The notes under the pieces are model-generated. The model saw nothing but the letters and a program-made list of their open reading frames with translations, was not told the DNA's origin and did no database searches. A stretch of DNA of 64,000 nt. It comes from Ustilago trichophora. Taxonomy: Eukaryota; Basidiomycota; Ustilaginomycetes; Ustilaginales; Ustilaginaceae. Below are positions 41,845-51,679 of the stretch, piece by piece. Where the stretch lies: contig OOIN01000005.1 in assembly GCA_900323505.1 (NCBI GenBank), forward strand, positions 1,302,001 through 1,366,000, written 5' to 3'. Positions within the stretch are counted from its first letter, which is position 1. Every line of letters starts with the position of its first letter. Position numbers and translations under genes: made by a program.

Positions 41845-42096
41845 CCAATAAACGCACTTGGCATGTATCAAATTGCGGACAAGTATGGCATCAACCCGTT
41901 GCGTGCAGAGGCTCTTGAGCACATTGCAACGCATATCACAGTGCCTAACTTGGTAGAGGATCTGTAACACCATAATGAAATGTGCTTGCTCCCGGAGATC
42001 GAACAAGTCTACCTCGCCTTTTGTGAGCGCAACGAGAGCCTCATCCGATCGAAAGTGGACAACTACGACGAGGTCTTGGAGATGCTCGCTTTCTAA
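41845..42096 (+). pseudogene. BTB/POZ C-terminal relic
   Basis: The frame reads LGMYQIADKYGINPLRAEAL and then EHIATHITVPNLVEDL, the helical C-terminal part of fungal BTB/POZ domains (A-D-K-Y-x-I/L-x-x-L). A TAA at 41965-41967 interrupts it, then HHNEMCLLPEIEQVYLAF and DEVLEMLAF continue in the same frame to TAA at 42094. No N-terminal BTB part was found upstream and no intron removes the stop. It therefore looks like a fragment of a decayed BTB gene. A minus-strand ORF over the same bases is its shadow. Confidence 0.45.
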
Positions 42097-43104
42097 GGGC
42101 CGCGGGTTAGACAACTTGCCGCTCGCTTGGTGATGATCTTCAACAGCGAGTGCATCCCTTCCCTATATCGATTTCACTGGTCACTCAATACATGTGATTA
42201 GCCTCATTGAAATACCCACCTTTTTCTGGAAGAAAACAAGTTTTGTTATCAATATCCGCCGTCGGGACAAGTCAGGCACCGTGAATTGACTTGGACAAGC
42301 GTGATTCCACTTACAATTTTCGTTTGGCAAAGCGTCGAGCCATCCACAGAGTCCCGATGGAATGAAGATTGCGGCCATCTACTGTATGCAGCGTGAGTAT
42401 CACCCACTGAATGGAGCAGTGGGAAGTGGGAGACCACATGGCAGTCCAACCCGTGACTTCACGCTGCAGTGTTTGGCAGCTGACTGCAGAATGAAATTCA
42501 ACAGAGGCTTAGCAGCTGCGAAAAATCAAGATTTGTGGTCCTGAATTTGGCTTGGCCTTCTGGCTTGGCAGACACTTGCCTCGCTTTTGAGTCTTCAGGA
42601 ACCCTTGTTCGAAGGCCGATCCTGCTTTTTGCCTTCTCTTGACGCGCGGTCATGACAGGCTGTTTGCCGATGTTGTCCTCCGCCTGCGAATTTGCGAATT
42701 CGCCGATGCGCGCTGCAGTTTGAGGCACAGAGCCAGAAGACTGGCTTCCGAGTGCAAGAGTCCATCATCATGCCGTGCTTACGAGCATAGCCTCGGCGCC
42801 TCGCTGCAGTGTTACTCGTAAACCACGCTGCCAAGACCCTTTCCTTCTTGGGCTTCCGAGATGCCGTTCATCAATGAAGACCCTGCGCACAAGTCATGAT
42901 CTGACCACTTTGAGCCAGTCAGACTTTCCTTCGTGACCATGACCTTCCAGCGCCTCTCTTCTTTATCTCTTACCTGTCGTCTTCCCACATTGCTGGCGAC
43001 CATGCTTTCGACCTTGCACCCATAGAGAACCTCGACTAGGTTCATTTTTTCGGCTTTCTGCAACGCAGCGAATATACCCATCGATCCGCCACCGAGGTTA
43101 CAGG
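42097..43104. other. Intergenic region upstream of GH16 gene
   Basis: 1 kb without a recognised gene. The last few hundred bases are the presumed GH16 promoter. Confidence 0.45.
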
Positions 43105-44280
43105 ATGTTGTCGCGGCGTACCTTGCCATCGACGGTAGTTGCCGCGATCCTACTGCTATCCAGCGCTGTCTTGGCGGGCAACTACACACTGCGAGACGAA
43201 ATTACAGGTCGCCAATTCCTCGACCGCTTCTGGTTCTGGTCGTACGCTGATCCCACACATGGTTCCGTCAAGTACGTCGACCAGTCCACCGCCACCAAGA
43301 ACAACCTGGCGTACGTCGATTCGAGCGGCCGCTTCGTGATCCGCGCCGACAACACAACAGTGGTTCCTCCAGACCAAGGTCGACAGAGTGTACGTCTCCA
43401 CAGCAGACGTCTGGTCAGTGATGGTGTCATTGTTGGCAAGTTCTCATTCATGCCACAGGGATGTGCGACGTGGCCAGCATTCTGGACGTGCACTACTGGC
43501 AATTGGCCAGGTGGTGGAGAGATCGATATCATCGAAGGCGCAAATGATCAAGGCCCTCGCAACCTTGCAAGTCTGCATACTCTGTATGGGTGTCATATCC
43601 CTGCCGGCTACCGATCCGACCAGAGCGGATTTACATCGCAGACCGACTGTTCCTTCCAGCCAGGCTGTTCGGCCTCCTTTGTTGCCAACAACTCGTTCGG
43701 ACCGGGATTCAACCGAAATGGTGGCGGTTACTTTGCAGTCCGTCGTGAGACTCGACCGGGCGATCCAGGCATTGGCGTCTACTTTTGGCCCATGTCCACC
43801 TCCCCCTCCTCTTTGCCCTCCGCGGTCGCTGCCATCGCAGATGGCATCTCGGCACCCAAATATGTCGTCACCAACAGCAATGCCACTGGCACCGATCGGT
43901 CCGAACTCAACAAGTGGGGTCGACCACAAGCGTTTTTCGCCAACACCGCAAACTCTTCCGCCACATCCACCGCTCTTGCCACAGGAGAAGGCTCTGTCTG
44001 TCAAATGTCAAATTACTTTGACGAGCACGAGATCATCATCAATCTTTCACTCTGTGGTGATTGGGCAGGAGAGACGTTTGCTCTCAGCGGATGCGCAGCA
44101 CAGTACAACAACGTGTCTTGTGACAATTTTGTGCGCAACTTTCCGCGAGCATTCAGCGATGCCAGGTGGGAGATCGACTACATGCGGATCTACGATAATG
44201 GAGCTTGTGCGATTGGGAGGTCAGGGTGGGTGCTTTCTCTGACGCTGGTGGTTGCTGTGATGGGATATCTGGCAATATAG
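43105..44280 (+). CDS. GH16 endo-beta-glucanase, GPI-type
   Basis: 391-residue glycoside hydrolase of family 16 that cleaves beta-1,3(4)-glucan in fungal or plant walls. Residues 1-24 form a signal peptide (LPSTVVAAILLLSSAVLAG). The catalytic strand reads GGEIDIIEG: nucleophile Glu139, Asp141 and acid/base Glu144, the intact E-x-D-x-x-E motif. TWPAFWTC precedes it and the closing strand ARWEIDYMRIYDNGAC ends the fold. Several N-x-S/T sites lie in the body. The C-terminal stretch (GWVLSLTLVVAVMGYLAI) is hydrophobic to the stop, a GPI-attachment-like signal. The fold resembles fungal mixed-linked glucanases/laminarinases. It shares a neighbourhood with the GH16-like fusion protein at 47936 but is catalytically complete. 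Single exon. Confidence 0.92.
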   Translation: MLSRRTLPSTVVAAILLLSSAVLAGNYTLRDEITGRQFLDRFWFWSYADPTHGSVKYVDQSTATKNNLAYVDSSGRFVIRADNTTVVPPDQGRQSVRLHSRRLVSDGVIVGKFSFMPQGCATWPAFWTCTTGNWPGGGEIDIIEGANDQGPRNLASLHTLYGCHIPAGYRSDQSGFTSQTDCSFQPGCSASFVANNSFGPGFNRNGGGYFAVRRETRPGDPGIGVYFWPMSTSPSSLPSAVAAIADGISAPKYVVTNSNATGTDRSELNKWGRPQAFFANTANSSATSTALATGEGSVCQMSNYFDEHEIIINLSLCGDWAGETFALSGCAAQYNNVSCDNFVRNFPRAFSDARWEIDYMRIYDNGACAIGRSGWVLSLTLVVAVMGYLAI

Positions 44281-44455
44281 GTTCGCAATAGATTGCTCAC
44301 ATTGAAAGATTGTAGACTTAGAAGCTGTACATCATCACAGCCATTGGAATGGATATAGACCCATATAGACAGATACATTTGACACTATCGGTAAATGCGA
44401 ACAGCAAGAGGCGCCAAAATGAAAATGAAGATTAGACAGAAAAAAAGAAAAGAAG
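44281..44455. other. 3' flank between GH16 gene and 5S rRNA
   Basis: Short spacer. On the minus strand the 5S gene is followed within about 20 bases by a run of T (complement of 44439-44451), the polymerase III stop. Confidence 0.6.
44439..44455 (-). terminator. RNA polymerase III terminator of the 5S gene
   Basis: On the minus strand the sequence reads TTCTTTTC then a run of seven T directly after the 5S 3' end, the usual oligo(T) stop. Confidence 0.8.
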
Positions 44456-44573
44456 AACTGCAGCACCTAGGATTCCCGCGTGGTCCCCCACCGCAGTACT
44501 GACTAGGCGATACCTTGCTTAACTTCGCAGATCGGACGGGATGCGGTGCTTTCAAGGTTCTATGGCCGCAGAT
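44456..44573 (-). rRNA. 5S ribosomal RNA gene
   Basis: 118-nt gene on the minus strand. The 5' end ATCTGCGGCCATAGAACC pairs with the 3' end GCTGCAGTT to form the terminal helix. The core carries GAAAGCACCGCATCCCGTC, GATCTGCGAAGTTAAGC and GTGGGGGACCACGCGGGAAT, the conserved basidiomycete 5S blocks including the internal polymerase III control region. A T-rich terminator follows at once. It is a lone, dispersed copy between protein genes. Exact ends are set from helix pairing, to about one base. Confidence 0.93.
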
Positions 44574-45746
44574 GTGAGACAAACACCATGTGTCGTATAC
44601 AAGGGCATTCAACCGGACTGTAGGTTATGGCTGGTGAAGAGCTATCACTCCAAGAGTCGGCCTAGAGGAGGCAGATTTTGCCGTGCGACAAACAATGTCA
44701 AAGGCCGCGATCCCACATTTTGGGCAACTTTTTTAATGCATCGGCTCAAATCGGACTGGTCTATCCGGCCCTAGTTTGGACCGGTTGGCCGGATCCAGTC
44801 TGCTGTGACGCCTCATTGTTGGACAGCTTGCAACCCACTTTGGAATCAGAGCCACCTGATGTTGCACTCTGACTTTAGAGATCTACAAATGTCTTGCTCA
44901 TGACGATCTTCTAGCTGGTCACACCACCGGACGTCAGCTAGCAGAGGGCTGAAGAAGATGGAGAGGAACAAGATTTTGCCGGTTACGTGAGGCAAGTTAG
45001 GTCACATCATCACAAGTTTGGCCTAAAAGTTACGAAAAACGATTTTTCGGACCGCAAAGGCGAAAAAAGCGAGTTTAGTGAATCGGTCGGCTATGCTTGA
45101 CATGCTGCATTGCATAGTGCTATCCAAACAATTTTCCGGCCAAAACTTTCGCTTGCAAAATCTTGGTACACATATAGACGCATTCACGTTCTTCAGCCCC
45201 GACTGGTTGTTGCTATTGATAGGAGACTGGCACTTGGTTGAAGCTACATGCAGTATGCTTAAGAGAAGAATATCTTGTGTGAGGGCCCGAGTTGAACTTT
45301 AGTGAGGGTCTGTGGAGGATGCTAATGGATATAGGGGTCAGAAGGAAGCGTAGGTTGTCGTAGAAGCAGATGGAGGCGCTGGAGGGCATACTGTACCTGG
45401 CGGCCACCTGCATGGGGAAGCACATACTCACCTCCTCCGGCTATCGATGTCGAAGCCGCTTTGTGATCTGCACTTCGTAACTGGAATTCAGACCCTGAGT
45501 AACATTGGCTTCGATAGAGTCATTCCCGACACCGGCACTTCCGTTTGCTCTTTCTCTCCCTTCCTCGCTCTAGCTTTCTCGCACATCGTTGTCCTCTCAA
45601 GATCAACCCCCGCGTTGGACGGGTCTATCACTAGCGTCCACACGTCCATCACTAGAAAGTGGTAACCTCCGCTTTCTTCACTTCACCACCATCATTGCCA
45701 GTCACCACCTCTAATCTTCCAGGCTTCTACTTGCACCTCAATTAGC
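44574..45746. other. Intergenic region, nothing recognised
   Basis: 1.2 kb upstream of the MFS exporter (plus) and of the 5S gene (minus). Late part is CT-rich leader DNA. No gene recognised. Confidence 0.5.
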
Positions 45747-47651
45747 ATGGTACGCGCTGACCCACGATCCCCATCTTCACCGACTGCAGCTGCGGCTGTG
45801 GCTCGGCCCATCTCCACAAGCTCTGCCTCATCGCCCTCGATAGCTTCGACATCGCATGGACAGTCGCATCCCCCAGACTCTGGTGCTGTCTCGTTTACAA
45901 ACCACTCCACCGCCGTCGCAACACCTATGAACCGTTCAGAAGCTCCAACCCGTGTCAACTCGTTCGACGTATCGTCAGCTGAGCGCATGCTGCACAAGCT
46001 TCACGCCCAAGTGGAGAAGGGAGATTCGACCGCCATCGCTGAAGACGAGCATCTGGCACACCTTCACCAGCTGCCACCACACAAACTACATCTGCACCAC
46101 CCTCATTTGCAAAAGTTGGACGACCTGGAGAAGGCTAATGCAGGACCCGATGGTATCGCACTGGAAGAAGGACTCAGGTCGTCACATGCTGGAAATGCAG
46201 AAAAAGGGCAAGGGGAAGGCGGCGGTGAAGAGATGCCCTCAGTCATGCTATCAGAAGACGAAGATCCAACGCACTGGTCCGACCGTCGCAAATGGATCGT
46301 CACAGCCCTTGTATCGTGCCTCTACTTTAACGCTACCATCACTTCCTCGGTCGGTACTGGTGCGACAGCGCAGTACATCCACCAGTTCGGCATCTCGCAC
46401 GAGGTTTCTGCGCTCGTCCTGTCCATCTACATGATCGGCTTTTGCGTCGGCCCTCCCCTCTGGGCTCCCCTGTCGGAACTGTATGGCCGACTTGTGGTCA
46501 ACTACATTTCGGTACCAGGTTACTTCTTCTTCAACATTGGCTGCGCGCTCGCGCCCAACATCCAGACCCTGCTCGTCTGTCGATTCTTTGTCGGGCTCTT
46601 TGCTGCTGCTCCACAGGCCAATTCTGGAGGCACGATCTCGGATATCTGGCTACCCAAGGTCCGACTTTGGCCAATGTTCACCTACTCGCTGTCGGCGTTC
46701 ATGGGCCCTACCCTTGGTCCATTGGTAGGTGGATTCATCGCAGGTAGCAATCCCGAGTCGGAACGTTGGAGGTGGATCTACTGGCTGTTGTGTTTGCTCT
46801 CCGTCGTATCGATGGTGCTGGTGATCATCATTCAGAAAGAGTCGTATGCGCCGGTGTTGCTGAAGCGCAAAGCGGTGCGACTGCGAGCAGAGACAGGGCG
46901 AAACGACATTTTGGCGCCCGGCGAGAAGCTGGGTGCAGATGGAGCCGTTGCACCCGTATCGTGGTCGGAAATCCTGCGTGTATACGTCGGTCGACCGTTC
47001 CATATGCTTTTCACCGAGGCTCCACTGATGTATGCCACGCTTTGGACGTCTTTCTGCTACGCGGTCATCTTTATGTTTTTCGAAGCCTACCCTGTCGTTT
47101 TCAGTGGCACGTATGGATTCAACGCTGGCGAAGTGGGTCTTGCATTCCTTGCTATCGGCCTCGGCATCGCCCTCTCTGCTCCCATCGTGGGATGGTTCAA
47201 CAAGCGCTCCCTGGCAGCACGCGAAGCTGCCGGTGGCAAACCCGTCCCAGAATCTCGTCTTCCTCAAGTAGCCTTCTCAGCACCTCTCTTCGCCATCGGC
47301 TTCTTCTGGTTTGGTTGGACTGCGCGCGCTTCCATTCACTATATGGTCCCTATTCTCGCTGGCCTGCCAATCGGAATCTCGCTCATGCTGGCCTTCAACT
47401 CGCTCGCCACTTATGCTGCTGAGTGCTACCACATCTACACGGCCTCTGCGCTGGCTGCAATGGCTTTTTCAAGGTGCTTGTTTGCGGTCTTTGTCCCGCT
47501 ATTCGGCAGGCAGATGTTCGAAGGCATGGGCACGGGATGGGCGTCGAGTTTGTTGGCATTCGTTTCAATTGCCAGCATCCCGGTGCCGTTTGTGTTCTTG
47601 AAGTACGGAAAGGCTATCCGTCAGAGGAGCAAGATGTGCATCAATGCTTAA
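45747..47651 (+). CDS. MFS exporter, DHA1 (polyamine/drug) type
   Basis: 634-residue major facilitator. About 180 N-terminal residues are polar, with Ser/Pro/Ala- and His/Leu-rich stretches. The transport unit starts at HWSDRRKWIVTALVSCLYF. TM2-3 show APLSELYGRLVV (motif A variant typical of DHA1). TM4 has VCRFFVGLFAAAPQANSGGT and the following motif is GPTLGPLVGGFIAG (motif C, diagnostic of antiporters). The central loop between TM6 and TM7 holds KESYAPVLLKRKAVRL, found in fungal Tpo/Flr/benomyl-resistance exporters. C-terminal half has AFNSLATYAAECY. Likely plasma-membrane exporter of polyamines, drugs or small metabolites, but no biosynthetic cluster is adjacent. Single exon. Confidence 0.9.
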   Translation: MVRADPRSPSSPTAAAAVARPISTSSASSPSIASTSHGQSHPPDSGAVSFTNHSTAVATPMNRSEAPTRVNSFDVSSAERMLHKLHAQVEKGDSTAIAEDEHLAHLHQLPPHKLHLHHPHLQKLDDLEKANAGPDGIALEEGLRSSHAGNAEKGQGEGGGEEMPSVMLSEDEDPTHWSDRRKWIVTALVSCLYFNATITSSVGTGATAQYIHQFGISHEVSALVLSIYMIGFCVGPPLWAPLSELYGRLVVNYISVPGYFFFNIGCALAPNIQTLLVCRFFVGLFAAAPQANSGGTISDIWLPKVRLWPMFTYSLSAFMGPTLGPLVGGFIAGSNPESERWRWIYWLLCLLSVVSMVLVIIIQKESYAPVLLKRKAVRLRAETGRNDILAPGEKLGADGAVAPVSWSEILRVYVGRPFHMLFTEAPLMYATLWTSFCYAVIFMFFEAYPVVFSGTYGFNAGEVGLAFLAIGLGIALSAPIVGWFNKRSLAAREAAGGKPVPESRLPQVAFSAPLFAIGFFWFGWTARASIHYMVPILAGLPIGISLMLAFNSLATYAAECYHIYTASALAAMAFSRCLFAVFVPLFGRQMFEGMGTGWASSLLAFVSIASIPVPFVFLKYGKAIRQRSKMCINA

Positions 47652-47935
47652 GCTTCAAGACTTTACATGATCAAATTATGATCGCATCTCTATCTTGCAT
47701 TTTGTATACTACGCATTCTTTAGTAATCTTGCATTGTCCCCATTCACATAGCATCATCAGGAAGCTGAGACAGAGCAAATTGAGCCCAGCGCTTTCACAA
47801 ACGCAATACACGAACGCATTTGGAAATGATTGCCAAAGGATGCATTGCAAAAAGAGCACAGGACGACTATCTACTGGAAACCGATAACATTCTTCTTTCC
47901 AAGAGGGGATCAAAGGGGAGGGTATAAGAAAGCTC
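47652..47935. other. Convergent spacer
   Basis: 284 bp between the stops of the exporter (plus) and the fusion gene (minus). Nothing recognised. Confidence 0.6.
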
Positions 47936-50900
47936 TTAAGCGCCGGCACGACGACCAAGGTTGCCCGAGGTGGCACGCCAGAAAGCCTTGGAAGCGATGA
48001 TGCCCCAGTACTCAAACGTGTATGTGAAGCAGATACAGAAGAGCGTGAGCCAGAAGTAACTGGTGAAGAAGACGATCATGATCGTGGTAAAGTAATTGAT
48101 ACCGCGAGTGAGCATGATGACCGACAACCAGGCGCCCCAAGTCCAGAAGATGATACCGTGAAGCAAGAAGTACGACATGGAGTGTTTACCGAGGAACGAC
48201 CATACTCGCAGACGGAAGATCTGACGGAAGGCGCTCGAGTGATCGGCAAGGATAAAGATGCTCATGACGAAGAACCAGGCCGACGTACGTGGGCGCTGGT
48301 ACTTGTATCCGGTGTCGTCGTTCCACTTGTTGGGCTTGCTGTTGTAGAAGTTGGGGTGCACTCCGATGTCCCAGACGTCAAAGTTCTCACCGGGAGCACC
48401 GGGGATGTAGGTGAGCCATTCCTGGACGCAGCATGCGAGGAAGAAGGCCCAAGGGATGACCTTGCCTTTGAGTGCAAACTTTTGACGGATGCGTTCGGGG
48501 ATGCGAAGCAGCTTGGCATAGCCCTTGGGGAGGAGAGGGATACCCATCTCGCCCCACTTGCGGTACTTGAGGTTGATGTCGAGATCGGCAATCACCAAAC
48601 CGGCCATGAAGAAGAGATCCCAGGTCTGTGCGTACCATGAGAGAAGCATGCACATAAAGTAGAAGAAGAATCGCTTCCAGTGCGTCTTGATCTCGTGGGC
48701 AAACACGGCGCAAAGCATACACGTCCATGCACCTTGCACAATGACGGGGATGGTCCACAGCACACCAGTAGCGTACCGTGTTACGAGCGCCGGGTTGTCA
48801 GGAGGACCCGCCCACCACAGGGCAATGAAGGTGTTGAGGAAGTCAAGTGCATTGTCGTAGTTTTGATAGTAGGACCAAGTGGACCAGGTCAACGAGTTCA
48901 TACGGGGAACCCACTTGTATGCGCCGACGTCGATCATCATGTAGTTGGCGAGACAGGCACCGGCAGCGGGGATGATGAGACGAGGCATACGACGAACCGA
49001 GTTGTCGGCAAGCGACTGGATACCACCCTTGACCAAGTATCGGGAACCCATGGTACGCGAAGGGAGCAAGAAGAAGATACCCAGCACGAGACCGGCGTTG
49101 ATAATAATGGGACCAAAGATGACGCGGATCCAGTATTCGAAAGCGTAGTAGTGGTGCGGACCGTAGAAGTTGGCCATGGCGTTCCAGAACATGAGGATGA
49201 AATGACCAAGCGATACGAAGAGACAGGCGAATCCACGCATGCCGTCCAGATAGTCGATACGAGCTTCACCCGAGGCAGTCTTCATTCCGTCACCAGAGAT
49301 GAAGAAGAAGTTGTAGAAGCGCTTGTAGACAACCGTCAGGAACGAGTGACCGTTGTTGGGAGCAGCATGGACCACGGTCGAGAGACGACGAGCAGCGTTC
49401 TTATCACCCATAGCGGGCTGAGCGAGTTGACCAATGGTCAAGTCGACGCCCATGCTCTTACGCTTGTTCCACTGGATGATCTTGGGCTCGTTGTCCCAGT
49501 TGATGTTGATCGACGACGAGTAACCGTGGCTGGCACCGACATTGTTGTTGTTGCCACCACCCGAGCCGCTGTAGTTGAGCAATGAGGCGGTCGAGTTGGC
49601 AGCCGATGCGAGACCACCAGAAGCAGCGTACTTGGGAGCAATATAAGGCAGGCTGACGTTGCTGCTGCTGTCCTGAAGGTATCGCTGGGTGCGAGCGGCA
49701 TCGTGCGAGTTGGTGGGAACCAGAATGTCCGACTCGTAAGAGTCGAAGCGGCTCAGATCGGGGCGAACGGGAGGATAAGAGCTGCTGGCAGTGCTGCTGC
49801 TGTTGCGGTCACCAGCGGCAGACTCCAGGATCTCTTCCTCTTCATCCTGATAGTGATCAAAGCGAGGGCTGCTGCCAACGCCACCTGTGCCGTTGCCCAG
49901 GTTGCCGGCACCCGTGTTGTAAGGGTTGTTGCGGTTCAAGCTCCTGGCCATTTGCTGGCGCAAGTTGGAGTTCTCACGAGGGAAGGTGGGACGGTTAACG
50001 AGATGGAACTGGTTGGCAGCCGGGATGCGATTGGCGCTGTTGGAGCGGCTGTGCGAGCCCCATCCAGCTGCAGCGACATTGCTGTCGAGACGAGGCGAGC
50101 CGCCATTGCGAGGAGGCGAGCTGCTCTGCTTGGGAGGGAACTTGAAGCTTTCCAAGCTATCGACGCTAGCCGAAGGCTTCATGGCGGTGGCATCCTCAAA
50201 GTGAGGCAGACCGGGCTGGTTCATGTCTCGGTCCTCCTTGTAGTCCGTGCTGCGCAGAACATCGACCGATTCCCAGAAGCGCTCGTCATCCTCGTCAATG
50301 TCACTCTCGCCGTCGGATCCCCAATCATCCATGAGTTCGGGAACAGCCCAGATCTGTTTGTAAGGTTTCTCAAAGTCGGCAGCGGCCTTGGAGCGAGGAG
50401 AGTCGGTCTGCTCGTCAATGTCGTCGTACTGAAGAAGAGCAGCCTGCTTTTCCTCCTCAGCGAGGGCGAGGGCGGCAGCTTTGCGCTTCTTCTCAGCCTC
50501 CTTGATCTTTCGAATGTAGAGGCCGTGGACGACAGTGACGGCAAGAACGAGTAAGAAGAAGAGCTCGATGACGACGGCCCAGAGTGGAACGTGGAACTTG
50601 ACCTTCTTGGCTTTGATCTGCTGGACGGCAGCCAAGTCGAAAGGAGTGCTGGTCCTCAGCGTGTAGTCTTCAGTGCTGCAGACGGCGTTGGCCGAGCTGG
50701 CAGCAGCAGCACATTGGCTTGCAAACTGGTCGTGACGCTCGATGCGCGACGAGTTGAAGAAGAAGCGAGTGTACATGACACGCACAACGTTGGGCTCATA
50801 AGTGGGAGGACCTTGCGAGGAGGAAGGCTCACCGTTGGCCCAAGCCTGGAGTGAAACAGGCGCAGGCGTAGTGGGAAGGTTAATGGTGTTTTCTCCCTTC

Positions 50901-51679
50901 TTGAACTGGAAGAAGTTGACCGACTTGTTCTCGGCGTTGTTCTTGTACTGGATGACCGACTTGTTGAGCCACTCCATGCGGTGCTCGAGGAAGATGGTCG
51001 AATTGGTTTTTGTAAAGTTGTGGAAATAGGTGAGGTTGTTCTTGACCGGGTCGTCGTTCCATCGGGAGGCAGCAAAGGACCAACCGAGCGTCGAGTTGGG
51101 CATGTAGTCGTTGGTCAGGATATTGACGTGCATGCGCTCCGAATCGTTGTACGAGATAGCAAATTCGAAGCCAGAACCGTAGCCGCGGTTGGAGCCGGGG
51201 ATGGGCTTGATGAAGGGAGGCTTGATGCTGGCACGAAAGGAACCAAACAGAATATCGCGACGCCTTGTGACGATACTCGAGCCATTGACAGTATGCTTCT
51301 TTTCGTTGGCGGTCGAAACCTCCATAGCGAGACCGTCGGTGCGGTTGTCAATGTAGGTATTGTTGTAGCTGACGGCGCTGAGGTAGGTGGCACCGAACGA
51401 CTCCTCGTAAGGGTTGATATGGTTTCCAACGGCGGACCAGGTCTGTTGGCCATCGCCGGTGTCACCAGATGGCTGATTGCCATCGACCTTGGGTGATTTT
51501 GCTGGGTTCATGACAATATCCTCGAGGCCGGTCTCGTTGAAGTAGGAAAACGCGGCATCAGTCCAGAGGTGGTTTGTGGTGGGATCCAAGTAGCCACACT
51601 CGCAAGCTGCTTGAGCGCGAAGAGTGGCACTGGACAAGACCAAAGCGGCCGTTGTGAAAAGAGCGAATGCCTTGACCAT
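47936..51679 (-). CDS. GH16-like lectin domain fused to acyltransferase-3 membrane domain
   Basis: 1247-residue single-exon protein. Residues 1-24 are a signal peptide. Residues ~27-345 form a concanavalin-like, GH16-related domain (opening ACECGYLDPTTNHLW; FLEHRMEWLNKSVIQYKN is a typical inner strand). Where GH16 enzymes have E-x-D-x-x-E, this protein has SERMHVN (Glu181 only), so it is probably a binding, not cleaving, domain. A single membrane segment (~364-388, HVPLWAVVIELFFLLVLAVT) is followed by a charged, disordered segment to ~800. Residues ~805-1235 match acyltransferase-3: RIDYLDGMRGFACLFVSLGH, multiple TMs, NPALVTRY..WTIPVIVQGAW and FLGKHSMSYFLLHG. The role is inferred to be O-acylation of wall or glycan chains at the cell surface with the lectin domain presenting substrate. 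The order secreted-domain/linker/acyltransferase is unusual. Confidence 0.85.
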   Translation of the reverse strand: MVKAFALFTTAALVLSSATLRAQAACECGYLDPTTNHLWTDAAFSYFNETGLEDIVMNPAKSPKVDGNQPSGDTGDGQQTWSAVGNHINPYEESFGATYLSAVSYNNTYIDNRTDGLAMEVSTANEKKHTVNGSSIVTRRRDILFGSFRASIKPPFIKPIPGSNRGYGSGFEFAISYNDSERMHVNILTNDYMPNSTLGWSFAASRWNDDPVKNNLTYFHNFTKTNSTIFLEHRMEWLNKSVIQYKNNAENKSVNFFQFKKGENTINLPTTPAPVSLQAWANGEPSSSQGPPTYEPNVVRVMYTRFFFNSSRIERHDQFASQCAAAASSANAVCSTEDYTLRTSTPFDLAAVQQIKAKKVKFHVPLWAVVIELFFLLVLAVTVVHGLYIRKIKEAEKKRKAAALALAEEEKQAALLQYDDIDEQTDSPRSKAAADFEKPYKQIWAVPELMDDWGSDGESDIDEDDERFWESVDVLRSTDYKEDRDMNQPGLPHFEDATAMKPSASVDSLESFKFPPKQSSSPPRNGGSPRLDSNVAAAGWGSHSRSNSANRIPAANQFHLVNRPTFPRENSNLRQQMARSLNRNNPYNTGAGNLGNGTGGVGSSPRFDHYQDEEEEILESAAGDRNSSSTASSSYPPVRPDLSRFDSYESDILVPTNSHDAARTQRYLQDSSSNVSLPYIAPKYAASGGLASAANSTASLLNYSGSGGGNNNNVGASHGYSSSININWDNEPKIIQWNKRKSMGVDLTIGQLAQPAMGDKNAARRLSTVVHAAPNNGHSFLTVVYKRFYNFFFISGDGMKTASGEARIDYLDGMRGFACLFVSLGHFILMFWNAMANFYGPHHYYAFEYWIRVIFGPIIINAGLVLGIFFLLPSRTMGSRYLVKGGIQSLADNSVRRMPRLIIPAAGACLANYMMIDVGAYKWVPRMNSLTWSTWSYYQNYDNALDFLNTFIALWWAGPPDNPALVTRYATGVLWTIPVIVQGAWTCMLCAVFAHEIKTHWKRFFFYFMCMLLSWYAQTWDLFFMAGLVIADLDINLKYRKWGEMGIPLLPKGYAKLLRIPERIRQKFALKGKVIPWAFFLACCVQEWLTYIPGAPGENFDVWDIGVHPNFYNSKPNKWNDDTGYKYQRPRTSAWFFVMSIFILADHSSAFRQIFRLRVWSFLGKHSMSYFLLHGIIFWTWGAWLSVIMLTRGINYFTTIMIVFFTSYFWLTLFCICFTYTFEYWGIIASKAFWRATSGNLGRRAGA

